A DNA stretch of 64,000 nucleotides, taken from contig NZ_CP123923.1 in assembly GCF_030450125.1 (NCBI RefSeq), positions 5,766,001 through 5,830,000 on the forward strand. The letters are read 5' to 3'. Below, piece by piece: positions 9,026-17,874 of the stretch (positions are counted from its first letter, which is position 1; each line of letters starts with the position of its first letter). The stretch is from Streptomyces sp. WP-1 (GTDB lineage: Bacteria > Actinomycetota > Actinomycetes > Streptomycetales > Streptomycetaceae). The notes below the pieces were generated by a model. That model saw only the letters and a list, made by a program, of their open reading frames with translations, did not search any database and was not told where the DNA came from. The position numbers and the translations under genes are program-made.

Positions 9026-9759
9026 GGCTGGTTCTCTCCCTCAGGGGCCGGTTCAGGTGCGCATTTCACTCTATCCCCACGCCCATGGCGCACCCACGCG
9101 TAGACGAACCCCGCCCCGAACCCCACCAGGTGCGCCAGATACGCCACCCCCGGCCCCTGTACCGAGCGCCCCGCCGCCAGCCACTGGAGCGTCACCCAGA
9201 ACGGCAGCACGACCCACGCGGGAAAGCGCAGCGGCAGGAAGAAGAGGAACGGCAGGAGACTGGTGACACGGGCGCGCGGGAACAGGAAGAGAAACGCCCC
9301 GAGCACCGCCGAGATCGCGCCCGACGCGCCCACCAGCGACTGTTCGGAGGTGTCGTTGGCGACGGCGTACCCCAGCAGGGCCAGGTAGCCGCAGCCGATG
9401 TAGAAGAGGGTGAACTCCACCCGGCCCATCCGCTCCTCGGTCAGCACGCCGAAGACGAGGAGGAAGAGCATGTTGCCGAGCAGATGCACCCAGTTGCCGT
9501 GCACGAACAGCGCCGTGACCGGGGTCAGCGCGTGCGCCAGGGGTGCGGCGAGCAGCTCGGCCGGGACCACCCCCCAGGTCCGGAAGTACACCCGCTGCGC
9601 GTCCTGGAGCACGTACCCGGTGCCGTATCCGGGGACGATTCCGGAGGCCGGGCCCAGTACGAAGATCAGACAGCACAGGGCGATCAGGCCGTATGTCATC
9701 GGCGCGTCCCGAAGTGCCCTGAAGGTCCTGCCGGCCGCCGCGCTCCACTCGCTGATCAT
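9022..9759 (-). CDS. Rhomboid family intramembrane serine protease
   Basis: A 245-residue polytopic membrane protein. The rhomboid dyad is visible: nucleophile Ser in GASGAIS and His in the later helix AHLVGFGAGF. The HGNWVHLLGNMLFLLVFG block is the family's second signature. The ATG at 9757-9759 is chosen although the ribosome site is weak; the frame stays open upstream, and an internal Met (MTYGLI) 20 residues in is an alternative. Substrate unknown. It overlaps the downstream Lrp-type gene. Confidence 0.92.
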   Translation of the reverse strand: MISEWSAAAGRTFRALRDAPMTYGLIALCCLIFVLGPASGIVPGYGTGYVLQDAQRVYFRTWGVVPAELLAAPLAHALTPVTALFVHGNWVHLLGNMLFLLVFGVLTEERMGRVEFTLFYIGCGYLALLGYAVANDTSEQSLVGASGAISAVLGAFLFLFPRARVTSLLPFLFFLPLRFPAWVVLPFWVTLQWLAAGRSVQGPGVAYLAHLVGFGAGFVYAWVRHGRGDRVKCAPEPAPEGENQP

Positions 9760-9907
9760 GAATACAGAGCATGACGTAACCGGACGCAAGCTGACAGACC
9801 GCCTCGCCGCCTCGGATGGACGGGCGGCGGGAGGCCGCCAGGCCGTAGGGTTACGAGCCACACGCGCCGGCCCGCCGGCGTGGTCCGACCGACCTGAGAA
9901 GGGCACG

Positions 9908-10147
9908 ATGACGGTTCCCCAGCCGACCGCCACGACGCGATGGCGCTGCACCCTGTGCGGCAACCTCACCCGCTTCGACGTCACCCGCTCCTCGAAGGTC
10001 GTGGAATATGTCCACCTCGACCTCGCGGGCGAGCCGACGGTGGAGGAGCGCCAGGTGGTCAGTGAGACCATCGAATCGGTGCGCTGCCGCTGGTGCAACG
10101 CGGCGGACCAGGTGGAACTCGTGGACAGGCCGGGCATCGACTCCTGA
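9908..10147 (+). CDS. Small zinc-ribbon-like protein, function unknown
   Basis: A 79-residue protein with two CxxC knuckles, CTLCGN near residue 14 and CRWCNA near residue 60, about 45 residues apart, consistent with one zinc site. The ATG at 9908 follows GAGAAGGG. No catalytic motif is seen. It is close to the NYN-domain gene, from which a small hairpin (10160-10179) separates it. Confidence 0.75.
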   Translation: MTVPQPTATTRWRCTLCGNLTRFDVTRSSKVVEYVHLDLAGEPTVEERQVVSETIESVRCRWCNAADQVELVDRPGIDS

Positions 10148-10159
10148 CGGGGGCCGGGC

Positions 10160-10179
10160 CCGAAGAGGCATTTCTTCGG
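10160..10179. terminator. Small hairpin between zinc-ribbon and NYN genes
   Basis: CCGAAGA (10160-10166) and TCTTCGG (10173-10179) form a perfect 7-bp stem with a 6-base loop. It is weak and could also act on mRNA stability or translation of the next gene 21 bases on. Confidence 0.4.
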
Positions 10180-10200
10180 CAAGGTAGTGGGGTGTGACGG

Positions 10201-11544
10201 ATGGTTCAGAGCGAAGGCGGGGGGCCGGGCGACGGCACCGCCGAGGTGCTTGACCGTCCGCTGCCCGACGGGGTGCGCCGCAGGGTCGTCACGATCGTCG
10301 CGGAGTGCTTCGGCAAGCTGACCGTGGCCGAACTGCCCGCACAGCTGCGGCAGTACGTCCGGTTCGCCCCGAATCGCCGCGCGAAGTTCGCCGGGAACGC
10401 GATGGCCGCCGCGCTGGAGACCGACACGCTGTTCCGGCAGCGGATCGGCGAGAAGTTCCGCGCCGCGCAGCCGGAGCTGGCCGGCGTCCTGGAGGCCGGC
10501 TCGGTGCCCGCGGCCGTCGACCCGCTCGACGTGGCGGCGGCCGCCTATGTGCTGCGCCCCGCGGGCTGGGTGAAGCTGGTCACCGCGGCCGGCGAGGAGG
10601 CCCAGCGCGCCGACGCCGAGCGCGCCGACGAGGAGAGCCGCGCCGAGCTGGAGCGACTGCGCGCCGAACTGGACCGCGCCCGCGAGCACACCAGAGCCGA
10701 GACCGAACGGCTGCGCGCGGAGCTGGAATCGGCCAGGCGGGAGCTGGAGTCGCTGAACCGCAAGCTGCGCTCCGCGCAGAGCGATGTGCGCCGGGGCGAG
10801 GCCGCGCTGCGCAAGGCGCAGGGCGAGATGGACGCCGTACGCGCGGAGGCGGGCACCCGGGTGTCGGCCGCGGAGAGCGAGTCCCGGCGGCTCAAGGCGC
10901 GGCTCGGCGAGGCGGAGGCGGCCCTGGAGGCCACCCGCAAGGCCGCCCGCGAGGGGCGCAGCGTGGAGGACATGCGGGTCCGGCTGCTGCTCGACACCCT
11001 GCTGGACGCCACCCAGGGCCTGCGCCGCGAGCTGGCGCTGCCGCCGGTGTCCGTGCGCCCGGCCGAGACCGTCGACGCGGTGGAGCCGGGCCGGATGACG
11101 CCGAAGGACATCGCGGCGCGCGCCCTGTCCGAGCACGACCCGGCCATCCTCGACCAGTTGCTCGCCCTGCCGCAGGCGCATCTGGTCGTCGACGGCTACA
11201 ACGTGACCAAGACCGGTTATCCGCAGATGCCGCTGGAGAAGCAGCGGCTGCGGCTGCTGGGCCAGTTGTCCGCGCTCGCGGCGCAGACCGGCGCCGAGGT
11301 GACCTGTGTCTTCGACGGCGCCGAGCTGGCCGCGCCGGTGCTGCTCGCGCCGCCGCGCGGGGTGCGGGTGCTGTTCTCCAAGCCGGGCGTCACGGCCGAC
11401 GAGCTGATCCGCCAGCTGGTGCGCGCGGAACCGCCGGGCCGGCCGGTCATCGTCGCCTCCACCGACCGCGAGGTGGCCGACGGCGTGGCGCGCGCGGGTG
11501 CCCGTCCCGTGGCCTCTGCGGTACTTCTGAAGCGACTGTCCTGA
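10201..11544 (+). CDS. NYN (PIN-like, YacP-type) RNA-binding/nuclease protein with coiled coil
   Basis: A 447-residue protein in three parts: an N-terminal globular region, a long charged coiled coil (about residues 135-260, heptads rich in Glu/Arg/Ala such as AELERLRAELDRA), and a C-terminal NYN domain from about residue 320. The NYN domain begins LVVDGYNVTKTGYP and contains VTCVFDGAE, VLFSKPGVTADE and VIVASTDREVADG, whose conserved Asp residues fit the YacP/Rae1 family of ribonucleases. Cytoplasmic. RNA cleavage is inferred from the family. Confidence 0.85.
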   Translation: MVQSEGGGPGDGTAEVLDRPLPDGVRRRVVTIVAECFGKLTVAELPAQLRQYVRFAPNRRAKFAGNAMAAALETDTLFRQRIGEKFRAAQPELAGVLEAGSVPAAVDPLDVAAAAYVLRPAGWVKLVTAAGEEAQRADAERADEESRAELERLRAELDRAREHTRAETERLRAELESARRELESLNRKLRSAQSDVRRGEAALRKAQGEMDAVRAEAGTRVSAAESESRRLKARLGEAEAALEATRKAAREGRSVEDMRVRLLLDTLLDATQGLRRELALPPVSVRPAETVDAVEPGRMTPKDIAARALSEHDPAILDQLLALPQAHLVVDGYNVTKTGYPQMPLEKQRLRLLGQLSALAAQTGAEVTCVFDGAELAAPVLLAPPRGVRVLFSKPGVTADELIRQLVRAEPPGRPVIVASTDREVADGVARAGARPVASAVLLKRLS

Positions 11545-11755
11545 AGGCCCAACGGGCATACGCAATGCCCGAATTGGCCGCCCCCTCACGCGACGTAGGG
11601 TCAATCGGCCATCACTGCTCGTGGATTGTGTGCAAAGAATGCATTGCGTGACGGGAATTTTTGCCGTGAGGATTTGAATGATCACAACATGGTCACTAGG
11701 GTCGGGGCTCGAACCTCCGAACGGGTGAACACTCACAAGAAGGAGTTCGTCCTCC

Positions 11756-12790
11756 GTGGCGTCCCACCGTCGACCCAAGCAGCAGAGCCGTGCACGCGTG
11801 ACCGTGCTGACCACCGCAGCAGCCGCCGCCGTCGTGCTCAGCGCGAACGCCGCGAACGCCGCGCCGAGCGAGAAGCTCAGCAAGGACCAGGTCAAGTCCA
11901 AGGTCGACACGCTGTACGAGCAGGCCGAGCAGGCCACCGAGAAGTACAACGGCGCCAAGGAGAAGCAGCAGAAGCTCCAGAAGGAGATCTCCACGATCCA
12001 GGACAACGTCGCGCGGGGTCAGGAAGACCTCAACAAGCTGCGCGACGGCCTGGGTTCGCTGGCCACGGCCCAGTACCGCTCCGGCGGTATCGACCCCTCG
12101 GTCCAGCTCTTCCTCTCCTCCGACCCGGACGACTTCCTCGACAAGGCGTCCACCCTCGACCAGCTGAGCAGCCAGCAGGTCGACGCGCTGCGCAAGATCC
12201 AGAGCAAGCAGCGCGAACTCGCCCAGGAGCGCTCCGAGGCCACCGAGAAGCTCAAGGACCTCGCGGACACCCGCACCGAACTGGGCAACAAGAAGAAGGA
12301 AGTCCAGGGCAAGCTCGCAGCCGCCCAGAAGATCCTCAACAGCCTCACCGCCAAGGAGAAGGCCGACCTCGCCGCCCAGCAGCAGCGTGCCGACCGCTCC
12401 TCCAGCCAGCGGGTGAACCTCGGCGACACCCCGCCCGCCTCCGGCAGGGCCGGTGCCGCCTTCGCCGCCGCCCAGGGCGAGATCGGCAAGCCGTACGTCT
12501 ACGGCGCCACCGGCCCCTCCTCCTTCGACTGCTCGGGTCTGACCTCCTACGCCTACGCGCAGGCCGGCGTCTCCATCCCGCGCACCTCCGAGGAGCAGGC
12601 CAACATCGGCACCCGGATCTACAACCAGAGCGACCTCCAGGTCGGCGACCTGGTGTTCTTCTACGGCGACATCCACCACGTCGGCCTGTACGCGGGCGGC
12701 GGCCAGGTGCTGCACGCCCCGCACACCGGTGCCGTGGTGCGCTATGAGGCGATGGCCGACATGCCGTTCCAGTTCGGCGTCCGCGTCTAA
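11756..12790 (+). CDS. Secreted NlpC/P60 endopeptidase with coiled-coil N-terminus (copy 1)
   Basis: Peptidoglycan hydrolase of 344 residues, RipA-like in layout. A GTG start (11756) follows AAGGAG; then a basic signal peptide ending near ANAAPSEK, a long coiled coil (about 40-210), and the NlpC/P60 domain. The catalytic Cys is in SFDCSGLTSYAYAQAG, the His in HHVGLYAG, and a third polar residue is likely in VLHAPHTG. The first of a tandem pair with the gene at 13033. The 211-base upstream gap has no recognisable c-di-AMP riboswitch. Confidence 0.95.
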   Translation: MASHRRPKQQSRARVTVLTTAAAAAVVLSANAANAAPSEKLSKDQVKSKVDTLYEQAEQATEKYNGAKEKQQKLQKEISTIQDNVARGQEDLNKLRDGLGSLATAQYRSGGIDPSVQLFLSSDPDDFLDKASTLDQLSSQQVDALRKIQSKQRELAQERSEATEKLKDLADTRTELGNKKKEVQGKLAAAQKILNSLTAKEKADLAAQQQRADRSSSQRVNLGDTPPASGRAGAAFAAAQGEIGKPYVYGATGPSSFDCSGLTSYAYAQAGVSIPRTSEEQANIGTRIYNQSDLQVGDLVFFYGDIHHVGLYAGGGQVLHAPHTGAVVRYEAMADMPFQFGVRV

Positions 12791-13032
12791 ACCTCCGACG
12801 CACCCGGGGAGGGCGCCCGATCGGGCGAATCCACGGGACGCAAACTGACTCCACGCCCCGCCGGTGACCTGCGTCAGCGGCGGGGCGTCACTCTTTGTTG
12901 CCGTCGCGGTCTTTGGCCGCGGCCCTTCCGCACGGCTACTGTCTGCCGCGTTTCCCCGGCGCCGGGGCCTCCCCGTCTCCAGGCGCCGGGGAACGCCGTC
13001 CGTGTCAGCCAGTGGAAGGGGTTCGGCAACCC

Positions 13033-14076
13033 GTGGGGTCCCATCGCCGCCTTGCACCGTCCGGTCAGCGCCGCGCACCGGCCGGATTCGACCGGGGTGC
13101 CGCAGCCCTGTGCGCCCTGTCGGCCGCCGCCGCGGCCCTCGGCGCGGTACCGGCGCACGCCGCACCGCATCCCGACGCCCGCGCCGAGGTGGACCGGCTC
13201 TACACCCAGGCCGAGCAGGCGACCCAGGCCTACGACCAGGCCCAGGAGCGCACCGACGCGCTGCGCCGCGAGGTCCGCTACGCCCAGGACCGGGTCGCCC
13301 GCCGCCAGCAGGACGTCAACACGCTGCGCGAGGAGCTGGGTTCGCTGGCCGGGGCGCAGTACCGCTCGGGCGGCATCGACCCGGCCGTCGCGCTGCTGTT
13401 CTCCGACGACCCGGACGACTACCTCGACAAGGCCGCCACCCTCGACCGGATCAGCGCCCAGGAGGCGGGCCGGCTGCGGGAGTTGCGCTGCGCGCTGCGC
13501 GAGCTGGAGCAGGAGCGGGCGGAGGCGGCCGACGAGCTCGACGCGCTGGACCGCAGCCGCCGGGCGGTCGCCGCCCACAAGCGGACGGTGGAGGGCAAGC
13601 TCGCCCGCGCCCGGCAGCTGCTGAACTCGCTGTCCGCGGCCGACCGCGCCGCCTACGACCGGTCCTCCCGCTCGGCCGGCCCCGACCGCCTCGGCCTGCC
13701 CGACCTGACCGGCGTGGCCGGCGCCCCCGACGCGCGCGCCGCCGCGGCCCTGGCCGCCGCCCGCTCCGCACTCGGCCGCCCCTATGTGTGGGGCGCCAAC
13801 GGGCCCTCCGGCTTCGACTGTTCGGGCCTGATGCAGTGGTCGTACGCGCACGCCGGCATCCAGCTGCCCCGCACCTCCCAGGAGCAGCGGTTCGCCGGAC
13901 GGCGGATCCCGCTCTCCCAGGCCCGCCCCGGCGACCTGATCGTCTACCGCTCCGACGCCAGCCATGTGGCGATGTACGTCGGCCACGGCCAGGTCATCCA
14001 CGCGCCCCATCCGGGAGCCGCGGTGCGCTACGACCCGGTGGGGATGATGCCGATCTCCTCGGTGACCCGGCCCTGA
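13033..14076 (+). CDS. Secreted NlpC/P60 endopeptidase with coiled-coil N-terminus (copy 2)
   Basis: A paralogue of the preceding gene, 347 residues from the GTG at 13033. This start is chosen because the product begins MGSHRRLAP, aligning with MASHRRPKQ of copy 1, and a GGAAGGGG lies upstream; an ATG much further upstream (12895) would add about 46 residues with no match. It has a signal peptide ending VPAHAAPHP, a coiled coil, then FDCSGLMQWSYAHAG (Cys) and SHVAMYVGHGQVIHAPH (His). The duplicated blocks QYRSGGIDP and DDPDD are shared with copy 1. Confidence 0.94.
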   Translation: MGSHRRLAPSGQRRAPAGFDRGAAALCALSAAAAALGAVPAHAAPHPDARAEVDRLYTQAEQATQAYDQAQERTDALRREVRYAQDRVARRQQDVNTLREELGSLAGAQYRSGGIDPAVALLFSDDPDDYLDKAATLDRISAQEAGRLRELRCALRELEQERAEAADELDALDRSRRAVAAHKRTVEGKLARARQLLNSLSAADRAAYDRSSRSAGPDRLGLPDLTGVAGAPDARAAAALAAARSALGRPYVWGANGPSGFDCSGLMQWSYAHAGIQLPRTSQEQRFAGRRIPLSQARPGDLIVYRSDASHVAMYVGHGQVIHAPHPGAAVRYDPVGMMPISSVTRP

Positions 14077-14103
14077 CGCCCCGGCGGCGCGCCGTACGAT
14101 CGT

Positions 14104-15294
14104 GTGATGGCCGGTGGCAGGCGGGTGAGAAGCGTCGGGGCGGCGGCCCTGTGTCTGCTGCTGTCCCTGACCGGGTGCGCCGGGCGGACGGCGGCCGACT
14201 CCGCGAGGAGCGAGGTGCAGCACCTGCTCGACCTGCGCTCGGCGGCGCTGCTGCGGCATGACGCCGGGGCGTACGGCGCGACGGGCGCGAGCACCGAGTA
14301 CACCAGGCTGCGCGCCCTGCCGCTGGCCTCCTGGGCGTACCGGATCACCACCCTGCGCCGCACCGCCACGGGGGCCACCGCGGACGCCGACCTCAGCTAC
14401 AAGGTCGCCGGGTACGACCGGGCCCCCGTCGACACCCGGCGCGCCCTCACCCTGGCCCGCACCGCCTCCGGCACCTGGTACGTCACCGCCGACCGGCCCG
14501 CCGACAAGTCCGGGCAGCAGCTGTGGGACCAGGGCACGGTGACCGCCGTACCCGGCGCGCACAGCCTGGTGCTGGGCACCGGGCAGCCGGCGGCGGACCT
14601 GCGCGCCTACGCCAGGATGGCCGACGAGGCGGTACCGGCGGTGTCCAGGCAGTGGGGCACGGACTGGACGCGCCGGGTGGTCGTCCTGGTGCCCAAGTCC
14701 CTCCAGGGGATGGCGGGTCTGCTCGGCTCGCCCGCCGCGAACTACCGGGGGATCGCCGCCGTGACCACCGGGGAGGCGGGCGGCGCGGGGCGGACACCGG
14801 CCGACCGGGTGGTGATCAACCCGGACGCGTACGCCGTCCTCGGCGCGATGGGCAAACAGGTCGTCCTCACCCACGAGACCACCCATGTCGCCACCCGCGC
14901 CCACACCACCGCGGCCACCCCCCTCTGGCTCTCCGAGGGCTACGCCGACTGGATCGGCTACCTCGGCACCGACCGCACCCCGGCCCAGGCCGCCCCGGAA
15001 CTGGCCCGCGCCGTCGCCGACGGCCGGGTGCCCGCCGCGCTCCCCACCGACAAGGACTTCGGCTTCACCAGCGACCCCACCGAACTGGCCCGGTCCTACG
15101 AGAGCGGCTGGCTGGCCTGCCGCATGATCGCCGACGGGTGGGGCCCGGCCCGACTCGCCGCCTTCTACCGCGCCGTCGGCACCCGCACCACCCGCCCCGG
15201 CGCCGTCGAGACCGCCCTGCACGACGTCCTCGGCCTGACCCCGGACGCCTTCACCGCCCGCTGGCGGAAGTACGTCGAGGCGGAGCTGCGCTGA
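14104..15294 (+). CDS. Lipoprotein with HExxH metallopeptidase-like domain
   Basis: A 396-residue exported lipoprotein; the lipobox is LSLTGC near residue 25. The zinc-type motif HETTH is followed by LWLSEGYADWIGY, the Glu-bearing helix of the peptidase MA/gluzincin group, so a metallopeptidase fold is likely. GTG at 14104 and ATG at 14107 are both possible starts. It lies 27 bases after the second NlpC/P60 gene and may be cotranscribed, suggesting an envelope role. Substrate unknown. Confidence 0.8.
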   Translation: MMAGGRRVRSVGAAALCLLLSLTGCAGRTAADSARSEVQHLLDLRSAALLRHDAGAYGATGASTEYTRLRALPLASWAYRITTLRRTATGATADADLSYKVAGYDRAPVDTRRALTLARTASGTWYVTADRPADKSGQQLWDQGTVTAVPGAHSLVLGTGQPAADLRAYARMADEAVPAVSRQWGTDWTRRVVVLVPKSLQGMAGLLGSPAANYRGIAAVTTGEAGGAGRTPADRVVINPDAYAVLGAMGKQVVLTHETTHVATRAHTTAATPLWLSEGYADWIGYLGTDRTPAQAAPELARAVADGRVPAALPTDKDFGFTSDPTELARSYESGWLACRMIADGWGPARLAAFYRAVGTRTTRPGAVETALHDVLGLTPDAFTARWRKYVEAELR

Positions 15295-15306
15295 GCGCGC
15301 GCGGGC

Positions 15307-16533
15307 TCAGGGGGAGACCGAGGGCTCGCGGGCGGGGAGCGGCTGGAGCGGGGTGGCCGCGGGGGCGGCGGTCGTGCGCCACAGGCGGCGGGCCGCGAGG
15401 AGGGTCGCGGTGACCAGCAGGCCGTTGCGCAGGAGCAGGAGGGTGGTCCCGTACCAGTCGCTGGTGACCACGTGGACGAAGCCGACGGGGAACTCCAGGA
15501 CGGTCAGGAAGGAGGCGGCCAGGACCAGGAGGGCGGGGGCGGTCATCCGGGAGGCGCGGTGGGTGAGGCAGACCGCGGCCAGGCCGATCAGCCAGACCAG
15601 GTACTGGGGGCTGATCACCCGGCTCGTGGTGGTGAACAGGAGCACGGCGGTCAGCGCCGCGTCCGTCAGGGTGTGCGCGGGGAAGCGGCGGGCCTTCAGG
15701 CGCCACAGCAGCAGCCAGCCGAACGCGCCCGCCGACAGGGCCAGCGCCGCCGCGCTCACCTCGGGCACGTACGGGCCGAGGAACTCGATCGAGCCGTAGT
15801 TCAGCAGCACCTGCCCGCTCCAGCCGAAGTGCCGGGCCACATGGAAGACCAGGGCGCCCAGCGACTCCACCTCCGTGCCCCGCTCCCGCTGGAAGGTCAG
15901 GAAGGCGAACGCGCCCGGCATCCACAGCGCGAACACCGCCGCGAGCCCCGCCCCGGTCACCGCCGCCGACACCCACGCCCGGCGCCGCACCGCACCGGCC
16001 AGCAGCAGCGCCGGCCACACCTTCAGCAGCGCCCCGAAGGCCGTCAGCGCGCCCATCACCCGGGGGTGCCGGGCCCCCGCGAGCAGCGCGGCCACGGCCA
16101 CCGCGGTCACCATCACGTCGTAGCGCGCGTACACCGTCGGCCCGAGCAGCGGGACGCCCGCCACCCACACCCAGGCCCCGCGCCGGGAACGGCCGGGCCG
16201 CCTGTCCGCGCGCAGCAGCAGCGCCAGGACCACCAGGTCGGCGAGGAACGCCAGCGCGAAGAAGGCGTGCGGGTAGGAGAGGAACGGCAGCAGGGCGGGC
16301 GCCAGGATCGCCAGCGCGGCGGCCGGCGGGTACTGCCAGGTGACGTCGTCCAGCGGGAACGTGCCCTGGCGCAGCACCTCGTACCAGTTGCGGTAGATCA
16401 CCGACACATCGGTGGTGACGTCCGGGCCCGGGAAGACGTACACCCCGAGGACGAAGAGCAGCAGCACCGCACGGGTGACGCACCAGGTCGCGAGCAGGTA
16501 CGCCGGCGACCGCCGGACGTCCTTGGTCTCCAC
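15307..16533 (-). CDS. Polytopic glycosyltransferase, GT87/DUF2029 (GT-C) family
   Basis: A 408-residue integral membrane protein with about ten hydrophobic segments. In actinobacteria this family uses polyprenyl-phosphate mannose for mannan/lipoglycan branching. The GTG at 16531-16533 follows GGCAGGGG; the frame stays open upstream into the divergent intergenic region. Early-loop acidic residues (PGPDVTTDVSVIYRNWY) fit the GT-C catalytic loop. It is divergent from the GT4 gene at 16665, which suggests a shared glycoconjugate pathway. Confidence 0.8.
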   Translation of the reverse strand: METKDVRRSPAYLLATWCVTRAVLLLFVLGVYVFPGPDVTTDVSVIYRNWYEVLRQGTFPLDDVTWQYPPAAALAILAPALLPFLSYPHAFFALAFLADLVVLALLLRADRRPGRSRRGAWVWVAGVPLLGPTVYARYDVMVTAVAVAALLAGARHPRVMGALTAFGALLKVWPALLLAGAVRRRAWVSAAVTGAGLAAVFALWMPGAFAFLTFQRERGTEVESLGALVFHVARHFGWSGQVLLNYGSIEFLGPYVPEVSAAALALSAGAFGWLLLWRLKARRFPAHTLTDAALTAVLLFTTTSRVISPQYLVWLIGLAAVCLTHRASRMTAPALLVLAASFLTVLEFPVGFVHVVTSDWYGTTLLLLRNGLLVTATLLAARRLWRTTAAPAATPLQPLPAREPSVSP

Positions 16534-16664
16534 GTGTTCCCCTGCCGTTCGATTCCGTTTCGAGCCCCGTGCCGAGGGACCATGATGTCCCGAGCCCCCC
16601 GGGCCGTGCCAACGCACCGGCCGCCGCCCGGCGCCGGACGGCCGATTCGGTAGGGTCGGCGGCG

Positions 16665-17807
16665 ATGCACAAGACCCTGATCGTGACCAACGACTTCCCG
16701 CCCCGTCCGGGCGGCATCCAGGCCTTCCTGCACAACATGGCGCTGCGCCTGGACCCGGACCGGCTGGTCGTCTACGCCTCCACCTGGAAGCGGAGCCGGG
16801 AGGGCGTCGAGGCGACGGCCGCCTTCGACGCCGAGCAGCCCTTCACCGTCGTACGCGACCGTACGACCATGCTGCTGCCCACCCCGGGGGCGACCCGGCG
16901 CGCGGCCGGGCTGCTGCGCGAGCACGGCTGCACCTCGGTGTGGTTCGGGGCCGCGGCACCGCTCGGGCTGATGGCCTCCGCGCTGCGCCGGGCCGGTGCC
17001 GAGCGCCTGGTGGCCACCACCCACGGGCACGAGGCCGGCTGGGCCCAGCTGCCCGCGGCCCGGCAGCTGCTGCGCCGGATCGGTGAGGGCACGGACACGA
17101 TCACCTACCTGGGCGAGTACACCCGCTCCCGGATCGCCGGCGCGCTCACCCCCGAGGCGGCCGCCCGGATGGTGCAACTGCCGCCCGGCGTCGACGAGAA
17201 GACCTTCCACCCGGGCTCCGGCGGCGACGAGGTGCGCGCCCGGCTCGGCCTCACCGACCGCCCGGTCGTCGTCTGCGTCTCCCGGCTGGTGCCGCGCAAG
17301 GGCCAGGACACGCTGATCCGGGCCATGCCCCGGATCCTCGCCGCCGAGCCGGACGCCGTGCTGCTGATCGTCGGCGGCGGCCCCTACGAGCGGGACCTGC
17401 GCCGCCTCGCCCGGGAGACGGGCGTCGCCGCCTCGGTCCGCTTCACCGGCGCCGTCCCCTGGTCCGAGCTGCCCGCCCACTACGGCGCGGGCGACGTCTT
17501 CGCCATGCCCTGCCGCACCCGCCGCGGCGGCCTCGACGTGGAGGGTCTCGGCATCGTCTACCTGGAGGCGTCCGCGACCGGCCTGCCGGTCGTCGCGGGC
17601 GACTCCGGCGGCGCCCCGGACGCGGTCCTCGACGGCGAGACCGGCTGGGTGGTCCGCGGCGGCGAACCCCTCGACGCCGCCGACCGCATCGTCGCCCTGC
17701 TCGGCGATCCCGGACTGCGCCGCCGGATGGGGGAGCGGGGCCGCCGGTGGGTGGAGGAGAAGTGGCGCTGGGACCTGCTGGCGGAGCGGCTGAAGGAGCT
17801 GCTCTGA
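16665..17807 (+). CDS. GT4 glycosyltransferase, phosphatidylinositol mannosyltransferase (PimB'-like)
   Basis: A GT-B fold enzyme of 380 residues with N-terminal NDFPPRPGGIQAFLHN, a middle CVSRLVPRKGQDTLIRA, and the C-terminal E-x7-E motif region (EGLGIVYLEASATGLPVV). It is most like the actinobacterial mannosyltransferase that adds the second mannose to phosphatidylinositol. The ATG at 16665 is chosen; a longer in-frame start has no ribosome site. It neighbours fadD and GT87 genes in the same order as the M. tuberculosis pimB' region. Confidence 0.88.
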   Translation: MHKTLIVTNDFPPRPGGIQAFLHNMALRLDPDRLVVYASTWKRSREGVEATAAFDAEQPFTVVRDRTTMLLPTPGATRRAAGLLREHGCTSVWFGAAAPLGLMASALRRAGAERLVATTHGHEAGWAQLPAARQLLRRIGEGTDTITYLGEYTRSRIAGALTPEAAARMVQLPPGVDEKTFHPGSGGDEVRARLGLTDRPVVVCVSRLVPRKGQDTLIRAMPRILAAEPDAVLLIVGGGPYERDLRRLARETGVAASVRFTGAVPWSELPAHYGAGDVFAMPCRTRRGGLDVEGLGIVYLEASATGLPVVAGDSGGAPDAVLDGETGWVVRGGEPLDAADRIVALLGDPGLRRRMGERGRRWVEEKWRWDLLAERLKELL

Positions 17808-17874
17808 GCAGCCGCCGAGCTGATGGGCGGTCGACTTCCTTGCCGGAACGGCCGCTTGACGCACGCCGGGCGGC

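Noticed and set aside
11545..11755. A c-di-AMP (ydaO-type) riboswitch before the first NlpC/P60 gene
   Set aside because: These riboswitches precede cell-wall hydrolases in Streptomyces, but the conserved blocks are not seen here.
9022..12006. A 994-residue minus-strand frame spanning the rhomboid, zinc-ribbon and NYN genes
   Set aside because: Only its last 245 codons show a protein family (rhomboid). The rest is antisense to genes with clear domains and is a high-GC artefact.
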